From assembly GCA_934218695.1 (NCBI GenBank), contig CAKQDA010000003.1, positions 70,833 to 134,832 of the forward strand: a stretch of 64,000 nt of DNA, written 5' to 3'. The notes below the pieces were generated by a model. The model had not been told where the DNA came from. It saw only the letters and a program-made list of their open reading frames with translations, and ran no database searches. The position numbers were made by a program, and so were the translations under genes. This DNA comes from an uncultured Succinivibrio sp. (lineage in GTDB: Bacteria > Pseudomonadota > Gammaproteobacteria > Enterobacterales > Succinivibrionaceae). Positions 9,088 to 19,493 of the stretch are shown here, piece by piece. The number at the start of each line of letters is the position of its first letter. Position 1 is the stretch's first letter.

Positions 9088-11565
9088 TTATGAAGATTTT
9101 GCATTCAAAATCGTAAAAGGATGAATGTAATTTTCATCTTCTGATAAAACAAAATACTGAGGCAAATTAAAGTTAAGATTTCTGTTTGCTAGATCAGTTT
9201 CCGTATTTTGTGTATAAAATCTGTTTATGGCATTTACCAGTTTTGATCTGGAACCTGAAAAATCATGGAATATTTTTACTTCATTTCTCTCATTGACAAT
9301 GAAAATATCCCATAACGAACCTTTTTTCTTAAAAAAGTACTGAACAATACCAGCTGAGGCGCACTTTTCAACCTGAGTTGGTACCTGTAAAGCAAATTCA
9401 GGACGCATTCCAAAACGGGACAGCACTGTCACATCATCATCTGAAGCTCTAAACGTAGAATGTCTAATCAGAGATAATGACCCTTCTTCATTAACAAAGG
9501 TCTCATAAGTATTATGCCCCACGTTGAACACATAGCTTGATTCATAATCACCAAGACATGCAAAAATACCTCTGAATGTTGCTTCCAGATCAAATCTAAT
9601 TAGATCACTGTGTGCTTGTGAGTAAGACAGTACCTTTAAGACCGAACTTGCACTCCAAGATTGATTTGAGAAAGAGTCTGAATGAATTCTGATAATTGAA
9701 GATAGAGCTTCAACTAAACCGACTTCTCCATCGGTATATGAAATACAGTTAATTTCACCCCATGAATTCAGGCAAACAAGATCAACTGAGCCGACAAGAC
9801 ACATTTTCTGTCGACCACAAGACAGAGACGAACCTATTTCAATGTCTGACGGAGAAATTAACAATTCCTGAGTAATATCATTTTCAAAATTTATCAAAAG
9901 CATGCTTTTTAGGACTTTTCTTGGCTTTTGCAAATCTGCTTCTGATACTTCCATATTGTTGCTGTTTTTAAAGAACAGAGTTATGTCATATGAAAGCTGA
10001 TTTATTTTTTCCGCAGTTAAATAACCATCTTTATTGGACACATAAACTTTACTTCTACTTGTTAATAGGTTATTAAATGTTGACCAGGCCACAACTTCTG
10101 CAGCTCTAGGAGCAATATAAAGAGCCTTTGAGGAGAGTAATGATAGGCTATCGATAGCTGTAGGGAAAATATGCCAGCCTTTTCTGCAAATACTGTGCTT
10201 TGATGGTTTTACAAAAGTAATAGTATTTTCTTCAAGAAGATGAACAAATTCCTTACTTGAAATTAAAATCTTTCCAGGATATCTATCAAAAGCCGCGTAT
10301 ATTTTTCTTGATAAAACTCCTGCATCATCAGACGTAATAGCATATTCAATTTTATTTTCAACAGAGAATCTAAGCAAAGTTTTATAACTTTCCAGAAGAG
10401 AAGAAAACAAACCTGTCTGAGTACTTTTTACGTTTTCAATATCCCACTGATCAACATTACTCAGATGATTGCAATAAGCTCTGCTCCAGCCCCAAATCAA
10501 GCTTAGACGTCTTAAAAATCGATCTCTATGTTCTTGTAGACTGCTTTTTGAAATATGCGTTATCGATTGCTGTATTTTCAGATAGAAGCAAACTCTTGCA
10601 AGATGTAGTCTTGTAAAGTCTCCTTTTTTCTTCAAATATCTAGCTACTTTTCTATACATCAGATAATAGGCATCCTGCCTTATACTGTATTGAGTCCCCT
10701 GATATACAGCACACTTCAACTCCATAGATAACAATCTGGTGTTTGGATACTCACTGGCATATGTTTCCATAAGAAGAATTTTTAATACAGCCTTTAACGG
10801 ATGATCAATGCCCTTATATACCAACCATAAACCAGAGCCAAAGTATTCAACAGGAGAGCACTTTGCAACAGATCCAAAATCAAACCATGAAGATCTGTCA
10901 ATAAAAGAAGATTTATAAAAGTCCTCTAAAAAGCCGGAGTAATTCTGATTTTCTTCATCTTCACTTACCATAAACCAGGCTAAGTTTCTTCCACATAGTT
11001 TTATAGAAGAACGGTAAAACTCATCTAAAAGAAACAGACTCTGTGCAGATCCACAATCCTCTGTGTCCATGTTGCCGTGTTCACCGCTAGAAAACTTGTT
11101 TTCGGGGGTTACAAACAGGTTAACATCAACACCTAAAGTTTTTGAAAATGAAGATAAGAAATGACACTTTTCAGATAAAAGCCTAAGCTCCTCATCTGGA
11201 GTTTTTTTACTAACACACACCCATATGTCTAAATCTGAATTCTGCCCCTGAGCAATTGAAGATGTACTTCCCATAGCATACAAACCATAGATGGGACAAT
11301 GCTTCTCTTCTCTGATATCAGGATCGATTCCATGATCAATAAGATAGCGACGCTGGTACTCGTTTGGAGAGAACATGTCTATTCCAAAAGGAACAGAATT
11401 TGATCTGTAGCCCGGTAACTTTGGATTATTGTAATGAAGAAGAACTGGAAGCAAATTCAGAATATTTACAGCATCGTTCTTCATGATCTGTAAAGCCCTT
11501 CTCAGTCGTTCTTGATTCAAGGACTCATATTTGCTAAGACGAAGTTTAAAACTAGATTTATCCAT
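9088..11565 (-). CDS. cyaA: adenylate cyclase, class I
   Basis: Makes cAMP for CRP signalling. The 825 residues compare with about 848 in E. coli. The N-terminal catalytic domain carries the nucleotidyltransferase signature GSTSSIAQGQNSDLDIW, with Gly99-Ser100, Ser103, Asp111, Asp113 and Trp115. The C-terminal half is the regulatory part that in E. coli responds to phosphorylated EIIA-Glc. Class I cyclases are largely confined to gammaproteobacteria, which supports the taxonomic placement. hemX is divergent, as E. coli hem genes are. cyaY, divergent from cyaA in E. coli, is absent. Confidence 0.96.
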   Translation of the reverse strand: MDKSSFKLRLSKYESLNQERLRRALQIMKNDAVNILNLLPVLLHYNNPKLPGYRSNSVPFGIDMFSPNEYQRRYLIDHGIDPDIREEKHCPIYGLYAMGSTSSIAQGQNSDLDIWVCVSKKTPDEELRLLSEKCHFLSSFSKTLGVDVNLFVTPENKFSSGEHGNMDTEDCGSAQSLFLLDEFYRSSIKLCGRNLAWFMVSEDEENQNYSGFLEDFYKSSFIDRSSWFDFGSVAKCSPVEYFGSGLWLVYKGIDHPLKAVLKILLMETYASEYPNTRLLSMELKCAVYQGTQYSIRQDAYYLMYRKVARYLKKKGDFTRLHLARVCFYLKIQQSITHISKSSLQEHRDRFLRRLSLIWGWSRAYCNHLSNVDQWDIENVKSTQTGLFSSLLESYKTLLRFSVENKIEYAITSDDAGVLSRKIYAAFDRYPGKILISSKEFVHLLEENTITFVKPSKHSICRKGWHIFPTAIDSLSLLSSKALYIAPRAAEVVAWSTFNNLLTSRSKVYVSNKDGYLTAEKINQLSYDITLFFKNSNNMEVSEADLQKPRKVLKSMLLINFENDITQELLISPSDIEIGSSLSCGRQKMCLVGSVDLVCLNSWGEINCISYTDGEVGLVEALSSIIRIHSDSFSNQSWSASSVLKVLSYSQAHSDLIRFDLEATFRGIFACLGDYESSYVFNVGHNTYETFVNEEGSLSLIRHSTFRASDDDVTVLSRFGMRPEFALQVPTQVEKCASAGIVQYFFKKKGSLWDIFIVNERNEVKIFHDFSGSRSKLVNAINRFYTQNTETDLANRNLNFNLPQYFVLSEDENYIHPFTILNAKSS

Positions 11566-11834
11566 ATATAAGACATGAAGAATGCGAATCTGACTCTAAC
11601 CTCTAATCTAAATAGTTGAGGTCTATAGACAGAAAAAAATTATATCACCTTTCAATTCATTTATATTTTATTAAGGAGTTAGTGTTTAAATGTGCATATC
11701 TATCATGAAAAGTGAATTTTACAGTTTCTAATATTTCCAAATAGCTATATTCCCCAAAAATTGTTCAAATAGTGATCTATGACAGTAACTTTGCATCGTA
11801 TATATCTGCAAAATCATTGAGATAGTTTTATCCG

Positions 11835-11843
11835 TGTTATGAT
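11835..11843 (+). promoter_or_regulatory. extended -10 element for hemXY
   Basis: TGT-TATGAT reads as an extended -10 (TGN plus hexamer). It overlaps the first in-frame ATG of hemX at 11839. If it is the promoter, that ATG is not transcribed and translation must start at 11869 or 11875. Confidence 0.4.
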
Positions 11844-11874
11844 AGTCAAGATTGTATGCACGCGAGATATGATT

Positions 11875-13311
11875 ATGAAGCAAAAAATAGACAAAATTTC
11901 AAATGAAGCATCCAATGCAACTCAGGCAGAAAAAAGTCTAGAAAAAAAAGTCGAAGAACAGCAACGTTTAAAATTGGAAGAAGAAACAAAAGCTATTCAC
12001 AAGCAGGCAGAATTACTTCTTGAAGATGAATCAACCAGAAAAACATCTCAGGACAAGACAACTTTATCTGAAACAGATAAAAACCAAAATTCAGATAAGA
12101 GTTCAGAATTAAACAAAGAAAATATTATGCAAAATAATAGAACAGAATACACTCCCGAAAAGGAAAATGAAAAACTTAAAGGTAATGAATCTCAAATCAA
12201 CTCACTTAAGTTCAAAGTCAACGCTCTTGCAGCTCTGCTGATTCTGACAATTGCAGGAGGTGTTTACGGAGCCTATCAATTCGATAAACATAAATATGAC
12301 GATTTAGAGATTATTACCAACTCGTTAAAAAATACTGAACAGAGCGTTCTTAATACACAGAATAAAATCAACTCCCTATATACAGATATACTCGAAAAAG
12401 ATAAAAGGGCCGATATTCTTTTTTCTCAAAATGCAGACTTGAAATCACAAAACAACGTTCTTAAAAATAACCAAAATTCTCTGCAGGAAAAAATCGATGC
12501 CGCAGTAGCTAATTCTGAGCAAATAAATATTAGGTTAAACAATTATGAGGACAGAAATCCTTATGACTGGTTTATAGCTCAAAGTTATTTTTTAGTATCA
12601 AATGCGCAGAACATTCTTTCATTCTCAGATAATATCCAATCTGCACTGCTAAATTTAAAACAGGCAGACCTTTTACTTGTAAAAATAGACGATCCTAAAG
12701 TAAACGCAATCAGAGAAGCTATTATTCAGGACACTATTTCACTGCAAAACTTACCAAATATTGATGTTACAGGTATATTTTTTAAGTTAGACAGCATTTA
12801 CAACAATACTGATAACATGCCCCTGAATGAATTTTTAACTGAAAATTCAAAAAATGTTTTCAAGAAAGCAAATGAACCATCAGATCAAGTAAAAGATTGG
12901 AAACAAAATTTATGGAATTCTGTTAAGGAATTTTCCTCAAGATTCATTGAAGTAAGACGAAGAGATGATTCTGTTGTAAACCAATTTCTGTCTCCAGATC
13001 AAACGAAGATCCTTATAAAGAATATCAAAACCGAGCTTCTTTTATCAAAAGTTGCCGTATTCAACCATGATGAAGAAAGCTTTAACCATAACATCAGAGA
13101 AATTCAGAACCATATCAGGGCATACTTTGATATTAACAACGGAATTGTCCAAAACAACCTGAAGTCTTTAGATGAACTTGCAGAACTCAAGATCAAACTT
13201 GATAAACCGCAACAGCTGACTTGTATCAAGTTATTTAATTCTTTTGCTCAAGAAAAATTCAACTTATATGAAACTCAGAAAAAACAGCTAAAGGAAGAAA
13301 AAAATGATTAA
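11875..13311 (+). CDS. hemX: HemX-like inner-membrane protein
   Basis: Membrane-anchored protein of the HemX family. It was historically named as a uroporphyrinogen methyltransferase but lacks such a domain, and its role is unclear. It has a very charged N-terminal cytoplasmic region rich in Lys, Glu and Gln (about 110 residues), one membrane segment (VNALAALLILTIAGGVYGAY), a coiled-coil stretch, and a C-terminal domain with the family motif DWFIAQSYFLVSNAQ. I chose the ATG at 11875 (MKQKIDK) because the upstream in-frame ATG at 11839 lies in a likely -10 element; 11869 is an alternative. It overlaps hemY by 8 nt. The hemC and hemD genes that normally precede it are missing. Confidence 0.85.
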   Translation: MKQKIDKISNEASNATQAEKSLEKKVEEQQRLKLEEETKAIHKQAELLLEDESTRKTSQDKTTLSETDKNQNSDKSSELNKENIMQNNRTEYTPEKENEKLKGNESQINSLKFKVNALAALLILTIAGGVYGAYQFDKHKYDDLEIITNSLKNTEQSVLNTQNKINSLYTDILEKDKRADILFSQNADLKSQNNVLKNNQNSLQEKIDAAVANSEQINIRLNNYEDRNPYDWFIAQSYFLVSNAQNILSFSDNIQSALLNLKQADLLLVKIDDPKVNAIREAIIQDTISLQNLPNIDVTGIFFKLDSIYNNTDNMPLNEFLTENSKNVFKKANEPSDQVKDWKQNLWNSVKEFSSRFIEVRRRDDSVVNQFLSPDQTKILIKNIKTELLLSKVAVFNHDEESFNHNIREIQNHIRAYFDINNGIVQNNLKSLDELAELKIKLDKPQQLTCIKLFNSFAQEKFNLYETQKKQLKEEKND

Positions 13312-14509
13312 ACTAATCTTAGTCATCCTATTTACCAGCGTAGCTGTTATTCTTGGACCAATGCTGGCAGACAGTCAGGGGTTTGTTCATATAGCAACCA
13401 ATTCTAAAATTATTGAAACCTCAATAACCACCGCAATCGTTATTTACATATTAAGTGTTTTTATAATATTTGCTGTGTTCACATTATTGAAGAAAATTTA
13501 TCTTGTGCCAAAAGGGACATTAAGAGCTTTTAAACTGAGGGCAAGCAAGAAAAAACTATCCTTGCAGGACGAAGCTGAAATTTTCTTTGAACAGGGCGAA
13601 TATGAAAAGGCTTTAGCTCTTTTCAAGAGAATCTGTTCCATCAAAAGAATGTCTGAAAAATCACTGTTAATCTCAGCTCAATGTGCTTTTCATATTGGTT
13701 TATACGACTACACAAGACAAGCCTTAGACGAAGCAGAAAAAAGAGGTAAAAATGTAAAACTTGCCGCAGAGGTGATTAGGGCAAAATTGAACCTGGATAT
13801 TGGCAATCCAAAAGCCTGTTTGGAATTTTTAGAAGAAACAAAAGGAAGTCTTTCCAATAAAACTATTCTCCGTATGTTCGTAAAGTGTTATAGCGAATTA
13901 GGACTCACTGATAAAATTGTTTCCATATCCAATGTATTGGTCAGGAATAAAGTTCTATCTGAAGAAGAAGCAAGAAAGTACTATTTGCAGAATATTCAGG
14001 AAAAATTATCTAAATCATCAACAATTGATGAAGTTGATATATGTTTTAAAGAACTAAATAAAAGTGACAAGAAAGAACCAAAAATCATCAGTGCTTTTAT
14101 TTATAAAATGATAAAGCTTGGTGACGTAAATCATGCAAAAACATTATCACTATCCTTGTTGAAACAGGATCCAGATCCTTTCTTTCTTGATAGTATTTCA
14201 ACCTGGGAAATAGCAATCCCTGATGTATTAGTATTACTGAAGAAATATGCTGCAAAAAACATGATCACTACTCAGGTAAATTTGCCACTTTTAAAAGCTA
14301 TGGCAAACCTCGAATACAAATCTGGACTTTTAAGAGATGCCTTAGCAGACTATAAACAGGCATTATCAATCGAACAGAGTTCAGATCTCTACATCAGAAT
14401 TGGAACCATTTTAACCGGTCTTCAGAACTATCCTGAAGCTACAGAGTATTTTGCAAGAGCAAACTCACTTTATTCTGAAGAAAAAAGTTTAACTTTAGTA
14501 AATAAATAA
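13304..14509 (+). CDS. hemY: HemY-like TPR inner-membrane protein
   Basis: Family partner of HemX: two N-terminal membrane segments (LILVILFTSVAVILG and AIVIYILSVFIIFAVFTLL) followed by tetratricopeptide-like helices (for example EIFFEQGEYEKALALFKRI and DALADYKQALSIEQSSDLYI). It has 401 residues, close to E. coli HemY (398). It overlaps hemX by 8 nt, so the two are surely co-expressed. Its function is not established; in E. coli the operon also carries hemC and hemD. It is not the unrelated protoporphyrinogen oxidase, which shares the HemY name. Confidence 0.85.
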   Translation: MIKLILVILFTSVAVILGPMLADSQGFVHIATNSKIIETSITTAIVIYILSVFIIFAVFTLLKKIYLVPKGTLRAFKLRASKKKLSLQDEAEIFFEQGEYEKALALFKRICSIKRMSEKSLLISAQCAFHIGLYDYTRQALDEAEKRGKNVKLAAEVIRAKLNLDIGNPKACLEFLEETKGSLSNKTILRMFVKCYSELGLTDKIVSISNVLVRNKVLSEEEARKYYLQNIQEKLSKSSTIDEVDICFKELNKSDKKEPKIISAFIYKMIKLGDVNHAKTLSLSLLKQDPDPFFLDSISTWEIAIPDVLVLLKKYAAKNMITTQVNLPLLKAMANLEYKSGLLRDALADYKQALSIEQSSDLYIRIGTILTGLQNYPEATEYFARANSLYSEEKSLTLVNK

Positions 14510-14521
14510 TCAATTCCATAA

Positions 14522-14560
14522 AAAATGCTGCTTCAAAAATCAAATTTGAAACAGCATTTT
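14522..14560. terminator. bidirectional terminator after hemY
   Basis: The arms AAAATGCTGCTTCAAA and TTTGAAACAGCATTTT pair with one mismatch. A-rich and T-rich flanks serve hemY on the plus strand and the ilv unit on the minus strand. Confidence 0.85.
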
Positions 14561-14579
14561 CTTTAGGACTTGCCTTTAT

Positions 14580-15014
14580 CTAATACAGTTGTGCTCTGGA
14601 CTGTTTTTTTAAAGTCTCTTCAAGTTTTAGTTTCTGATTTGCTCTTTTAAACAGACTTTTTAAATCCTCTTCTGAAACTTTTCCACAGGCTTTGAACAAA
14701 AGATACGATCTTCCATCAAAATATGTTACAAGACCAGAGCAAGGAGCGTTATCAACAAATTTAAAAGAAAATCCTCGGAGATCTACAACAGGTTTTAAGT
14801 CCCAACCTTGATAACTGTCCATTATGTATTGAGCATAATCTTTTGTAGTTGAAAGATTAACCACCGGATTCACAATTGACAGCGATACCTGAGCATTACC
14901 GTCTGTTTTCTCGTAGGTTACAGAGTTATTTGTAAAAAATTCGTCATAATCCGACTCAGCGGCAGATACTACCGCTGAGAAAATAAAGACTGATAACGCT
15001 AAAACCTTTTTCAT
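14580..15014 (-). CDS. small exported protein of unknown function, coupled to ilvA
   Basis: I do not recognise this protein. It has 144 residues with a clear Sec signal peptide (MKKVLALSVFIFSAVVSAAES, cut probably after SAA). The mature part is about 125 residues, with a cysteine pair (APCSGL and FKACGK) that could form a disulfide, and a basic C-terminal helix. Its ATG overlaps the ilvA TAA by 1 base (TAATG), so it is probably translated by reinitiation from the ilvDA mRNA. A periplasmic protein in an isoleucine-synthesis operon has no obvious pathway reason. Confidence 0.75.
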   Translation of the reverse strand: MKKVLALSVFIFSAVVSAAESDYDEFFTNNSVTYEKTDGNAQVSLSIVNPVVNLSTTKDYAQYIMDSYQGWDLKPVVDLRGFSFKFVDNAPCSGLVTYFDGRSYLLFKACGKVSEEDLKSLFKRANQKLKLEETLKKQSRAQLY

Positions 15015-16540
15015 TACTTAATCAACTGCTGATAAGCTGTATTTGATGTTACTTCCTCAACAGGGTAACCAAAAGATTTGATAACCTCGTTGATACCGTC
15101 TTCCTTTCCTGTTACATCAAAGCCGCACAGTACAGAGCAGAACTCCAGACCTGTGATTCTAAAATGGAACAGAGTAATGTTGTAAGAATTTCCCAAGGTT
15201 TCCAAGAAACGTAACAATGCGTTTGATGTTGCAGGGAATTCAAACAAATACAGTCTTTCATTCAGTTTTGTTGAAGGATGACCGCCAACCATGTAACGTA
15301 AGTGATCCTTTGCAAGAGAATCATCAGTCAGATCAGTTACTAGATAACCGTTTTTCTTTAATGATTTGCAAATCTCATTCAGTTCTTTCTTACCTTCAGT
15401 CAACTCTACAGATGCAAATACTCTTGCTCTGTCTGAATTGTTGTAACGGTAACTGAACTCAGTTACAACTCTGTCTCCAATACTCTTAGTGAAATCTAAG
15501 AAGGAACCGCTCTTTTCAGGTATTTCAACAGATAAAATGCCTTCTGACATCTCACCTACATCACATCTTTCTGCAACCATTCGCAATGTATGGAACTTAA
15601 CATTTGCTCCTGACAGAATTGCTATGTGATTACCTGCCTTGATGTTGTTTTCTCTTACATACTTTTTAAGACCAGCTAATGACAATGCACCGCTTGGTTC
15701 TGCAATGGCACGAGTATCATCGAAGATATCCTTCATTGCAGCACAGATCTCATCATTTGAACATGTTACGATATCATCTAAATACTTGCTTAATACCCTA
15801 AATGTTTCAGAACCAGCTTTGCTTACAGCAACACCATCTGCAAAATGAGATACATAACCAATATCTACAGGTTTACCTGCTTTAAGAGCAGCTTTCATAC
15901 AGGCACTGCCCTCAGCTTCTACACCTATCACTTTTACATGAGGTAAAAGTGATTTTATGTAAACTGCGACACCTGCGGCAAGGCCACCGCCACCGATCTG
16001 AACATATATAGTATCAATATTGTCACACTGTCCGATTAGCTCATGAGCAATGGTGCCCTGTCCTGCTATAACATCAGGATCATCGTAAGGAGGGATCATA
16101 GTCAATCCCTTCTTCTTAGATAACTGTTGAGCATAGTCATAAGACTCATTAAAGCTATCACCATACAGTACAACTTCTGCACCATAATTTCTTACTGCAT
16201 CAATCTTTAAATCAGGAGTTGTAGTTGGCATAACGATAACAGCTTTAATACCCAACTTCTTGGCAGATAAAGCCACCCCCTGAGCATGGTTACCAGCTGA
16301 TGCGGTAACAATACCTGCTTTTAACTGATTTTCATCAAGGTTCTTAATTTTATGATAAGCACCACGAAGCTTAAAAGAGTGGATTTTCTGATAATCTTCT
16401 CGCTTTAAAAGAACATTCACGCCTAATCTTGAGGATAAACTCTCAAGATTTTGCAGCGGAGTCACCTTTACAAGATCATAAATTCTTGCAAGAAGAATCT
16501 TCTTAAGATATGCCTGTGAATCTAACTGTTTTTCAGCCAT
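15014..16540 (-). CDS. ilvA: threonine dehydratase, biosynthetic
   Basis: Deaminates threonine to 2-oxobutanoate, the first step to isoleucine. The 508 residues carry the PLP lysine Lys57 (HSFKLRG), the glycine loop GGGGLAAGV, and two C-terminal ACT-like regulatory modules (about 325 to the end). These modules mark the isoleucine-sensitive biosynthetic form; the catabolic TdcB is short. It lies 1 nt after ilvD and overlaps the small exported gene. E. coli has the same ilvE-D-A order. Confidence 0.97.
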   Translation of the reverse strand: MAEKQLDSQAYLKKILLARIYDLVKVTPLQNLESLSSRLGVNVLLKREDYQKIHSFKLRGAYHKIKNLDENQLKAGIVTASAGNHAQGVALSAKKLGIKAVIVMPTTTPDLKIDAVRNYGAEVVLYGDSFNESYDYAQQLSKKKGLTMIPPYDDPDVIAGQGTIAHELIGQCDNIDTIYVQIGGGGLAAGVAVYIKSLLPHVKVIGVEAEGSACMKAALKAGKPVDIGYVSHFADGVAVSKAGSETFRVLSKYLDDIVTCSNDEICAAMKDIFDDTRAIAEPSGALSLAGLKKYVRENNIKAGNHIAILSGANVKFHTLRMVAERCDVGEMSEGILSVEIPEKSGSFLDFTKSIGDRVVTEFSYRYNNSDRARVFASVELTEGKKELNEICKSLKKNGYLVTDLTDDSLAKDHLRYMVGGHPSTKLNERLYLFEFPATSNALLRFLETLGNSYNITLFHFRITGLEFCSVLCGFDVTGKEDGINEVIKSFGYPVEEVTSNTAYQQLIK

Positions 16541-16541
16541 C

Positions 16542-18392
16542 TTATAGTCCCTCTAGTTTGCTGCGATCACGAACGCCGCCCTTATCTGCACTTGATGCAA
16601 GTTTACCAAAGGCTTTTAGTGCAAATGAGATCTCTCTGTCTCTGCCTACAGGCTGCCATGCATCCTTGCCCTTAGCTTCCATTGCTTTTCTTCTGTTAGC
16701 CAGTTCTTCATCGCTAACTGCCATTCTGATGGTACGGTTTGGAATATCAATTTCAATCAGATCGTTTTCCTCTAACAGACCAATGTTACCGCCATTGGCT
16801 GCTTCTGGAGATACGTGGCCGATTGAAAGGCCTGATGAACCACCAGAGAAGCGACCATCTGTAACCAGAGCACATTCTTTTCCCAAACCAACAGACTTAA
16901 TGTATGAAGTAGGATATAGCATCTCCTGCATACCAGGACCGCCTCTTGGACCTTCGTAACGAATAATAACAACGTCGCCAGCTTTAACCTTTCCGCCTAA
17001 AATACCTTCTACACCAGCTTCCTGACTTTCGAAGATTCTGGCAGGTCCAACAAACTTAAGTATTGACTTATCAACACCAGCTGTCTTTACTATACAGCCG
17101 TTGATCGCTAGATTACCGTAAAGTACAGCTAAACCACCATCCTTTGAGTAGGCATGCTCAAAATCGTGAATACAGCCACAGGTTCTGTCTGTATCCAACT
17201 TATCAGTTGTATTGTTCTGTGAGAAAGCAGTGATGTTGTACTTACCACCAGCGCATGCGCTGTAAAACTTCCTGATTTCAGGATCTGCTGTTTTTTCAAG
17301 ATCGTATTTATCGATCTGCTCACCAATTGTCATACCTAAAACGGTCTTACTGCTCTCGTGAATAAGACCATTCTTCTTCAGCTGAGCCATAATATTCATA
17401 ATACCGCCGGCATTATGTAAATCTTCCATATGCCACTCATGAGTTGAAGGTGACATCTTGCAGATATGAGGAATTTTGCGAGACAGTCTATCGATATCAG
17501 CCATTGTAAAGTCAACACCTGCCTCTTGGGCAACTGCTAACAGATGTAAAACAGTATTTGTAGAACCGCCCATTGCAATATCAAGGCTCATTGCGTTTTC
17601 AAAGGTATCTTTGGTTGCAATTGAACGAGGCAGAACACTCTTGTCGCCGTGTTCGTAATAAGCCTTTGCCATTTCTACAATACGATGTGCTGCCTTTACA
17701 AAAAGATCTTTTCTAAAAGCATGAGTTGCAACCAGAGAACCGTTTCCAGGTAATGACAGTCCCAATGCCTCAGTCAGAGAATTCATTGAGTTTGCTGTAA
17801 ACATACCTGAACATGAACCGCATGTTGGGCAGGCAGCTGACTCTACAGCGTTAACCTCTTCATCAGAAACATTTGGTTCTGCAGATACAATCATTGCATC
17901 AATAAGATCAACTTTATGGTCACAGCCTTTAACACGTCCGGCTTCCATTGGACCACCGGAAACAAAGATTACAGGTATGTTCAAACGCATTGAAGCCATT
18001 AACATACCAGGGGTTACCTTGTCGCAGTTAGAAATACATACGAGGGCATCAGCCTTATGAGCATTTACCATGTACTCAACAGAATCTGCAATGATGTCTC
18101 TGCTTGGTAAAGAATAAAGCATGCCAGTGTGACCCATAGCAATACCGTCATCTACTGCAATAGTATTGAATTCTTTTGCAATACCGCCAGCTTTTTCAAT
18201 TTCCTTCACTACTAACTGACCAACATCATGTAAATGAACATGACCTGGAACGAACTGAGTGAAAGAGTTTGCAACCGCAATAATAGGCTTACCAAAATCC
18301 TCATCTTTTACGCCGGTAGCCTTCCATAATGCACGGGCACCTGCCATGATTTTGCCTTCATAGGTAACCTTTGAACGGTAATTATTAGACAT
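16542..18392 (-). CDS. ilvD: dihydroxy-acid dehydratase
   Basis: Iron-sulfur enzyme that forms the branched 2-oxo acids for isoleucine and valine. The 616 residues match the family. Likely cluster cysteines lie in [24 protein letters not shown] and [10 protein letters not shown]. The C-terminal [14 protein letters not shown] is typical. AAGGA precedes the ATG by about 9 nt. It is separated from ilvE by a strong hairpin (18485-18515), so ilvD-ilvA probably have their own promoter or depend on readthrough. Confidence 0.98.
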   Translation of the reverse strand: MSNNYRSKVTYEGKIMAGARALWKATGVKDEDFGKPIIAVANSFTQFVPGHVHLHDVGQLVVKEIEKAGGIAKEFNTIAVDDGIAMGHTGMLYSLPSRDIIADSVEYMVNAHKADALVCISNCDKVTPGMLMASMRLNIPVIFVSGGPMEAGRVKGCDHKVDLIDAMIVSAEPNVSDEEVNAVESAACPTCGSCSGMFTANSMNSLTEALGLSLPGNGSLVATHAFRKDLFVKAAHRIVEMAKAYYEHGDKSVLPRSIATKDTFENAMSLDIAMGGSTNTVLHLLAVAQEAGVDFTMADIDRLSRKIPHICKMSPSTHEWHMEDLHNAGGIMNIMAQLKKNGLIHESSKTVLGMTIGEQIDKYDLEKTADPEIRKFYSACAGGKYNITAFSQNNTTDKLDTDRTCGCIHDFEHAYSKDGGLAVLYGNLAINGCIVKTAGVDKSILKFVGPARIFESQEAGVEGILGGKVKAGDVVIIRYEGPRGGPGMQEMLYPTSYIKSVGLGKECALVTDGRFSGGSSGLSIGHVSPEAANGGNIGLLEENDLIEIDIPNRTIRMAVSDEELANRRKAMEAKGKDAWQPVGRDREISFALKAFGKLASSADKGGVRDRSKLEGL

Positions 18393-18484
18393 ATGCAGTA
18401 TTCCTTTATATAAACTAGACTAAGACAAATAAAAATGTCTTTGAATAAGATTTGCTCTGTTAGTAGTTATTTTGAATTGTAATA

Positions 18485-18515
18485 AAAGACCCACATCTTT
18501 GAGGTGTGGGTCTTT
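18485..18515 (-). terminator. terminator between ilvE and ilvD
   Basis: The arms AAAGACCCACA and TGTGGGTCTTT pair perfectly; on the minus strand the hairpin is followed by TTTTATT. It sits 15 nt after ilvE and about 90 nt before ilvD, dividing a cluster that is one operon in E. coli. Confidence 0.85.
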
Positions 18516-18529
18516 ATGTAAATAATATT

Positions 18530-19459
18530 TTACTTATTTACAGGAGTTAACCAACCGTACTTATCTTCGGTCTCACCTCTTACTACAGCGAAGAATGCTT
18601 TCTGTAACTTCTCGGTGATAGGACCACGGCAACCACAACCCACATCAATTCCATCAACTGAAGCAATAGGAGTAATTTCGGCAGCAGTTCCTGTGAAGAA
18701 CATTTCATCAGCCAGATAAACCATTTCACGAGGGATTGGCTGATAGCGAACTTCGTAACCTAAATCCTGAGCAACGCGAGTTACTGCATCACGAGTAATA
18801 CCTGGCAGCAGGCCTGAAGTGTTAGGTGAAGTATATAAAACACCATTCTTTACAAAGAATACGTTCTCACCAGAACCTTCTGAAACATAACCGTTTGTAT
18901 CAAGTGCAATAGCCTCGGTATAGCCATTATTGGTACACTCATTTGCAATCAAAATTGATGACAGATAGTTGCCAGCTGCTTTTGCTTCTGTAGGAATTGT
19001 ATCAGGAGCTAAACGTCTCCAAGAAGAAACACAAACCTTAATACCTTTCTTCATACCTTCTTCACCAAGGTAAGCGCCCCATGGTAAAGCGCAAACCATA
19101 GCATCAGCATTTACACCCTTCTTGAACTTAACACCTAAGCCAACTTCGCCCATAAAAATTAATGGTCGGATGTATCCATACTCAAGGCCGTTCTCTGAGA
19201 TAACTTTCTTACAGGCGTCCATAACCTCTTCCTTGGTCTGTGCAACAGGGAAGCGATAAATCTTGGCTGAGTTGAATAAACGATCAATATGGTCTTTTAA
19301 ACGAAAAATCTGAGGGCCATTCTTAGTAGCATATGCTCTAATACCTTCAAACACTGCAGAGCCATAATGAAGAGCGTGTGCTGTAACATGAACCTTAGCA
19401 TCTGCCCATGGAACCATCTTGCCGTTAAACCAAATATACTTGGTAGTGTCTGAATTCAT
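18530..19459 (-). CDS. ilvE: branched-chain amino acid aminotransferase
   Basis: Fold-type IV PLP aminotransferase that makes Ile, Leu and Val from their 2-oxo acids. The 309 residues match E. coli IlvE (309). The PLP lysine is Lys160 (TEAKAAGNYLSS). Other family marks are HALHYGSAVFEGIRAY near the N-terminus and the EGSGENVFFV and PGITRDAV segments. GAGG lies about 9 nt before the ATG. The leader upstream holds two competing hairpins (about 19494-19521) that could attenuate it. Confidence 0.97.
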   Translation of the reverse strand: MNSDTTKYIWFNGKMVPWADAKVHVTAHALHYGSAVFEGIRAYATKNGPQIFRLKDHIDRLFNSAKIYRFPVAQTKEEVMDACKKVISENGLEYGYIRPLIFMGEVGLGVKFKKGVNADAMVCALPWGAYLGEEGMKKGIKVCVSSWRRLAPDTIPTEAKAAGNYLSSILIANECTNNGYTEAIALDTNGYVSEGSGENVFFVKNGVLYTSPNTSGLLPGITRDAVTRVAQDLGYEVRYQPIPREMVYLADEMFFTGTAAEITPIASVDGIDVGCGCRGPITEKLQKAFFAVVRGETEDKYGWLTPVNK

Positions 19460-19493
19460 TTTTAAATCCTCAACTAAATAAAATAAAAGGGGC

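Noticed and set aside
11700..11800. Possible CRP sites between cyaA and hemX
   Set aside because: Only half-sites like TGTGC or AGTGA were found; the second half does not fit TCACA with six-base spacing.
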